From contig JAEUHZ010000061.1 of assembly GCA_016795205.1 (NCBI GenBank), positions 83,011 to 147,010 on the forward strand: a stretch of DNA of 64,000 bases, written 5' to 3'. How positions within the stretch are numbered: position 1 is the first letter of the stretch; each line of letters starts with the position of its first letter. The notes below the pieces were generated by a model that saw only the letters and a list, made by a program, of their open reading frames with translations, ran no database searches and was not told the origin of the DNA. The position numbers and the translations under genes are program-made. The DNA is from Planctomycetota bacterium (GTDB lineage Bacteria; Planctomycetota; UBA1135; GCA-002686595). Of the stretch, positions 60,182-64,000 are shown in pieces.

Positions 60182-60223
60182 GGCACTCCCGGCGCCGCGC
60201 GCGGCTTCCGCTGCACGAGTGCC
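60182..60223. terminator. Weak inverted repeat between convergent genes
   Basis: GGCACTC (60182-60188) and GAGTGCC (60217-60223) flank a 28-nt GC-rich loop that can itself fold. Located 11 bp after the transporter stop. Confidence 0.25.
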
Positions 60224-60243
60224 GCAGCGCCGGTCCCTCGCCA

Positions 60244-63200
60244 TCACTCGCGGTCGTCGCCGCTCAGGATCCACCCGGCCCAGTCGCGCACGGGATGCCC
60301 GGCCGCCGCGAGCGACTGCTTGGCCTGCCACAGCGCCTCGGCGGTCGGGAGCCCGCGCTGCCACAGACCTTCGTAGAAGCGCACGAAGAGCGCGCGCGTG
60401 GCGTCGTCGTCGACCTTCCACAGGCTGGTGATCGCGCGGCGCACGCCCGCCGCGTGGAGCGCGCCTTGCAGCGACTGGAGGCCCTGGCCCGCGCGGCGCA
60501 GGCCGACGTTCGTCTCGCAGGCCGACAGCACCGCGAGTTCGCAGGTCGTCAGGTCGAAGCCCGCCAGTTCCTCCGCCGTCAGGATCCCGGGCACGCGACC
60601 CAGCGCGTCGCGGCCATGGTTGGCCCCCGACAGCGCGAGCCCGCACAGGAGCTCCGGCGCGTACCCCGTGAACGTCTCGCGCCCCGTGGCGAGTGTCGCC
60701 CGCGCGGCCGCCGCCGCCAGCTCGTCGAGTTCCGAGAGCTGCTCCTCGCGTGCGAACCAGCCATGGGTCGCCAGGTGCAGCCAGCGCGCACGGGATGCAG
60801 CCTCGAACAGCGCCGACTTCGTGCCGGCCAGGCCCCGGTACTCCAGCACACGCTCGGGGAAGGCCTGGGCGTGGAGCGCCGCGACCGCGGCGGCCTCAGC
60901 GAGGGTGCCCGGCAGGGGCACGAACATGGAGTTCGCTGCCGTCGATCGATCGCGCCCGTCCGAGTGTGGGGGAGCACCGTAGTCCAGGCCGCCCACCACG
61001 ACGAGCGTCTCACCTTGCAGTGGCGGCTCCGAGGGCTCGAGCAGAGCGCCCAGGTGGCTCTCGTGACGGATCGCGAGCGCCTGCCCGATGAACGCTCCTT
61101 GGTACGGCAGCGCGTCGAGCGGCAGCAGATGGAGCGCTCCGTCCAGGACGACGTGAAGCGTGCTCACGTTCCCGACCGCGGCCAGGACCGGATCCACGAG
61201 GCGCTCGCGCAAGCCCGCGCCCAACGCCTCGAGCCGGCCGGTGTCCGCCGTGGTCGCGGCGGCCAGGCCACGGCCAGCGAGGGGCTGTCCGAGCGCGACG
61301 CGCCAAGCCTCGATGTCCGCCTCCAGGACGGGCAATTCGCCCAGATCGAGTCCGGACACATGGCCGTCGTGGCGGATCACGTACGCGAGCAGCAGGCTCT
61401 GGCTCGCGCCCCCAGGCGCCGAGGTCTTGGGCAGCGCCAGGAACGTGACAGCCGCGCTGCCGGGTTCCAGCCGCCGCGCGACGGCAGCGGGCTCCACGGC
61501 CGGCGCGTCCGCGCCGAGGGCGCTCAGCGCGAAGCGCAGGCGCCTGTCCGCGGCGTCACGGGCCTCGGCGACCGCGCGCAGGTCGGCTTGCCAGGCGGCG
61601 AGATCGGCGTCCCCATCGGGCACCGCGGCCGAGAGCTCGGCGAGACGTTGGCGCGCGTCCGACATCGCCTGTCGATCAGCTTCGAGTTCGGGTTGCGCGG
61701 CGACGCGGCGCGCGAAGCGCGCGCTGGCCGTCGAGACGAGCCGCAACTCCTCCAGCGTGGCGCACGCGGCCGCGTCGAGCTGGCCCGCGGGATCCGTGGC
61801 GCGCTGGATGAGTAGCGCCCGAAAACACAGCGCCAGCGTGGCCCGTGCCTGCTCGCGCGCCGCGCGCGGAGACTCGGTACCCAGCAGGCGCGCGCGCGCA
61901 CGCAGACCGTCGAACGCGCGCGCCAGCACCTCGCGAGCACTCGTGGCATCACCCACCTCGGCGTGCGCACGCGCCAGGTTGACCTCCATCGCGAGGCGCT
62001 CGGGATGGTCGGCAGGAAGCGCTCGTTCCCAGTCGTCGCTCGCCACGCGGAGCTCGGCGAGCGCGCGCGCGGCATCACCCAGCTCCAAGTACGCCGCAGC
62101 CAGGTTCGCGCGGGCGCGCAACACCAAAGGGTGGCCCGCCGGGAGCCGGCCCGTGCGAGCCTCGAGGACCCCGGTCGAGATCTCGAGCACGCGCGCGAAG
62201 TCACCTCGATCGTGGAGCACCGCCGCCAGGGACTCGCGGGCGAGGAGGACGTGCGGATGGTCCGGGGGAAGCTGCCGCTCGCGTGCCTCGAGCACGTGCG
62301 TCATGAGCTCGAGCGCCTCCTCCGAGTCGCCGAGCGCCAGGCGTGCCAGCGCCAAGTTCTGCCGGGCCGTCAGCACGTCGAGATGATCCGCCGGCAGGAC
62401 CTGCTCGCGCACGGTGAGGACCTCCTCCATCAGGGCCACGGCCCCCTGCCAGTCGCCCAGGTCGGAGCGCAAGGCCGACACGTTGAGCAGCGTGGTCATG
62501 AGCTCGGGATGATCCGGTGGCAGCGTCGCCCGTCGCACGCGGAGCAGTTCCTCCTCGATGGCACGCGCCCCTTCCAGGTCGCCAAGCGCCCCACGTGCCA
62601 GCCCGACGTTCATGCGGCTGTCCAGGAGATCCGGATGCTCCGGAGGGAGCGACGCGATCCGGCTCTCGAGTGCGGTCTCGAACTGCAGCAGGGCGCCGGC
62701 GTGGTCGCCCAATTCGAGGAGCGACTTGCCCAGGGCGCTGCGCGCGGCGGCCACCTCGGGATGCCCGGGCGGCGCGCGCTGGAGCCACGCGGCCAGGATC
62801 TCGGCTTGGGCGCCGCGGGCAGCGGTGAAGTCCCCGAGGTCCGTGAGGGTCAGCGTGGCATTCAGCCGCGCGCGCAACGTCTCGGGGGCCGCGGGGCCCA
62901 GCGCGCGGGTCAGCGCTGCGACGACCTCCTCGTCCAGCGCGAGCGCGCGCTCGAGGTCGCCAAGCTCGGACGAGACCGTGGCCAGGTTGCCGAGCGCCTG
63001 CACGCGCACGAGGTGATCCCCGAGCGCCTCGGCGGCCGGATCGGCCAAGGCTTCCTCGAGCAGCGAGGCCGCGCCGCGCAGGTCACCCAGCTCGCGCCGC
63101 GCGATCGCGACGTTCGTGCGAGCGCGCAGCAGCACGGCGGCGTCGGCGGACGGGCTGCGCTCGCGCGCGGCCAGGACCTCCTCGAACGCGGCCAGGGCTT

Positions 63201-63651
63201 GCGGCGCGTTCCCGAGCTCGAAGTGCGCGCCCGCCACGCGTTCGCGCGCCACGAGCACTCGCTCGTCCTCGGGTGGGAGCTCGGCGGTGAGCAGGTCCAA
63301 GGTCACTTGCCACAGGGCCGCGTACTCCTCGCTGCAGTGGAGCTCCTCGGCCAGCTCGGCCAGGGCGTGCACCGCCTCGAGGCGCACGGACTCGCCCGCG
63401 GCGAGCGCCGCCTGCACCAGGGCCAGCTCGGCCGCCAGCCGCGCGCGGGCCCCTGCGTGGTCTCCCGCCGCGTGGGAGGCCCGGATCGCAGCGAGACGCT
63501 CGGGCGCGGGATCGGCGGCGGCGAGCTCGGCGGGCGCGGGATCGGCGGGCGCGGGATCGGCGGGCGCGGGATCGGCGCGTTCGGCCGCGGGTCCCGCGCA
63601 ACCGGGGCAGCAGAGCGCTGTGGCGAGCAGGGCGAGATCGAGCGTGCGCAT
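60244..63651 (-). CDS. Exported TPR-CHAT protein
   Basis: Protein of 1135 aa. The N-terminus is a signal-like segment (LDLALLATALCCPGCAG) with several cysteines but no perfect lipobox, then a short Ala/Asp/Pro repeat (about 26-50). Eleven ~42-residue kinesin-light-chain-like TPRs follow (about 124-585; consensus LPPDHPxxLxARxNLAxAxxxLGDxxxAxxLxExVL). After a helical linker, a C-terminal CHAT (caspase-HetF-associated with TPR) protease domain carries the expected dyad, His963 in WLHLATHGWF and Cys1045 in AVLSACETNVG. CHAT proteases are usually cytosolic and partner-activated. An exported version implies extracytoplasmic proteolysis or signalling. The start ATG at 63651 gives the complete signal; it is divergent from an SDR gene. 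Confidence 0.88.
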   Translation of the reverse strand: MRTLDLALLATALCCPGCAGPAAERADPAPADPAPADPAPAELAAADPAPERLAAIRASHAAGDHAGARARLAAELALVQAALAAGESVRLEAVHALAELAEELHCSEEYAALWQVTLDLLTAELPPEDERVLVARERVAGAHFELGNAPQALAAFEEVLAARERSPSADAAVLLRARTNVAIARRELGDLRGAASLLEEALADPAAEALGDHLVRVQALGNLATVSSELGDLERALALDEEVVAALTRALGPAAPETLRARLNATLTLTDLGDFTAARGAQAEILAAWLQRAPPGHPEVAAARSALGKSLLELGDHAGALLQFETALESRIASLPPEHPDLLDSRMNVGLARGALGDLEGARAIEEELLRVRRATLPPDHPELMTTLLNVSALRSDLGDWQGAVALMEEVLTVREQVLPADHLDVLTARQNLALARLALGDSEEALELMTHVLEARERQLPPDHPHVLLARESLAAVLHDRGDFARVLEISTGVLEARTGRLPAGHPLVLRARANLAAAYLELGDAARALAELRVASDDWERALPADHPERLAMEVNLARAHAEVGDATSAREVLARAFDGLRARARLLGTESPRAAREQARATLALCFRALLIQRATDPAGQLDAAACATLEELRLVSTASARFARRVAAQPELEADRQAMSDARQRLAELSAAVPDGDADLAAWQADLRAVAEARDAADRRLRFALSALGADAPAVEPAAVARRLEPGSAAVTFLALPKTSAPGGASQSLLLAYVIRHDGHVSGLDLGELPVLEADIEAWRVALGQPLAGRGLAAATTADTGRLEALGAGLRERLVDPVLAAVGNVSTLHVVLDGALHLLPLDALPYQGAFIGQALAIRHESHLGALLEPSEPPLQGETLVVVGGLDYGAPPHSDGRDRSTAANSMFVPLPGTLAEAAAVAALHAQAFPERVLEYRGLAGTKSALFEAASRARWLHLATHGWFAREEQLSELDELAAAAARATLATGRETFTGYAPELLCGLALSGANHGRDALGRVPGILTAEELAGFDLTTCELAVLSACETNVGLRRAGQGLQSLQGALHAAGVRRAITSLWKVDDDATRALFVRFYEGLWQRGLPTAEALWQAKQSLAAAGHPVRDWAGWILSGDDRE
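63531..63575. repeat. Three perfect 15-bp tandem repeats in the TPR-CHAT gene
   Basis: The unit CGGGCGCGGGATCGG is repeated three times without change (63531-63575), and another copy lies at 63501-63515. It encodes the Pro-Ala-Asp-Pro-Ala spacer after the signal sequence. Such in-frame units can expand or contract by slippage. Confidence 0.85.
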
Positions 63652-63751
63652 CGGAACGGGCCCCGGTGGGAACGAGGAGCAGCCCGCCGGAACGCGGGCC
63701 AACCGCGCCTCCAGCATGGCCGCGGAGGCAGGGGGACGCCAGAATCCCGAC

Positions 63752-64000
63752 ATGCAACCGGGAGCCAGCGCGCGCCGCTTCGAGGGTCGCCACGTCGCCG
63801 TGACCGGCGCGGGCACCGGGATCGGCCGCGCGATCGCCCTGCGGCTCGCATCCGAGGGCGCGGTCCAGTCGTTCTTCGCGCGCGACGCGCGGCGCATCGA
63901 GGAGGTCGCGGCCGAGATCCGGGCGCGCGGCGGCCGCGCGCAGGCCTTCGGCTGCGACGTGCGCGAGCGGCGCGCGGTGGATCGGGCCTTCGACGCGGCG
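63752..64000 (+). CDS. Short-chain dehydrogenase/reductase (3' end outside window)
   Basis: The first 83 residues of an SDR oxidoreductase. The nucleotide-binding motif VAVTGAGTGIGRAIALRLASEG is complete (TGxxxGIG), followed by FARDARRIEEVAAEIRARGG and the FGCDVRE acidic-strand motif that contacts the adenine ring. The FARD stretch suggests NADP(H) preference by the Arg, but this is tentative. The catalytic Ser/Tyr/Lys are beyond the window. The ATG at 63752 is divergent from the TPR-CHAT gene over 100 bp. Substrate unknown. Confidence 0.88.
   Translation, partial: MQPGASARRFEGRHVAVTGAGTGIGRAIALRLASEGAVQSFFARDARRIEEVAAEIRARGGRAQAFGCDVRERRAVDRAFDAA

Noticed and set aside
63560..63651. Canonical lipobox for the TPR-CHAT protein
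   Set aside because: The signal has cysteines at 14, 15 and 18 but none is preceded by a normal [LVI]-x-[GAS] triplet. Lipidation is possible but not supported.

Overview
This 64-kb window is very GC-rich and packed with genes. Adjacent same-strand genes often overlap by 4 nt (ATGA or GTGA), and no intergenic gap exceeds 300 bases. I see no rRNA, tRNA, CRISPR array, insertion sequence or prophage. The gene families suggest a chromosomal segment from a high-GC member of the Planctomycetota or a close relative. That is an inference, resting on three secreted proteins with a related C-terminal domain ending in a (Q/Y)xWYRN...FNxxN/SxxxxxW/F pattern, a MoxR/Bat operon, a secreted TPR-CHAT protein and several divergent hydrolases.

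Layout. 1-4.3 kb: a minus-strand arginine operon, argR-argC-argB-argD-argF, with an ARG-box-like palindrome over its promoter; argF runs off the left edge. 4.3-5.1 kb: a TerC-family membrane protein. 5.2-10.6 kb: a carbohydrate locus with a GH38-like protein lacking key active-site residues, a coupled DUF4434 protein, and a convergent GHL10-type glycosidase next to inorganic pyrophosphatase. 11.2-14.2 kb: a four-domain chorismate mutase-prephenate dehydratase-ACT-DAHP synthase fusion beside phenylalanine hydroxylase. 14.3-19.2 kb: a ParA-like ATPase, a 14-repeat secreted propeller-like protein and a BtuF-like protein. 19.3-25.0 kb: a secreted HEAT-repeat protein coupled to a lytic transglycosylase, then a metzincin protease.

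25.1-33.7 kb holds an eight-gene, nearly gap-free MoxR-DUF58-Bat operon. 33.8-40.7 kb has a sulfatase-fold lipoprotein without catalytic residues, a histidine phosphatase, a 2Fe-2S ferredoxin and an RND efflux pump with its adaptor. 40.8-43.3 kb pairs a sulfotransferase-like gene with a class IV aminotransferase, around a DUF6503-like lipoprotein. 43.4-46.8 kb is a glycerol/glycerophosphodiester cluster. 46.9-52.6 kb carries an MFS transporter coupled to a degenerate M28 peptidase, a superoxide dismutase and an ABC exporter. 52.6-55.5 kb has thioredoxin reductase between two inositol-monophosphatase-family genes. 55.6-64 kb has a secreted trypsin-like protease, a GT9 glycosyltransferase coupled to a bile-acid/arsenite-type transporter, a large TPR-CHAT protein, and the start of an SDR gene.

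The most interesting signals are: (1) a TAnnnT hexamer 7-10 nt upstream of eight start codons with little or no Shine-Dalgarno, suggesting leaderless transcription; (2) the aromatic-pathway fusion placing an ACT domain between prephenate dehydratase and DAHP synthase; (3) three hydrolase-fold proteins (GH38, sulfatase, M28) with key catalytic residues replaced; (4) a 166-residue C-terminal domain shared by otherwise unrelated secreted proteins; (5) the exported TPR-CHAT protein; and (6) convergent genes whose stop codons lie inside hairpin arms.
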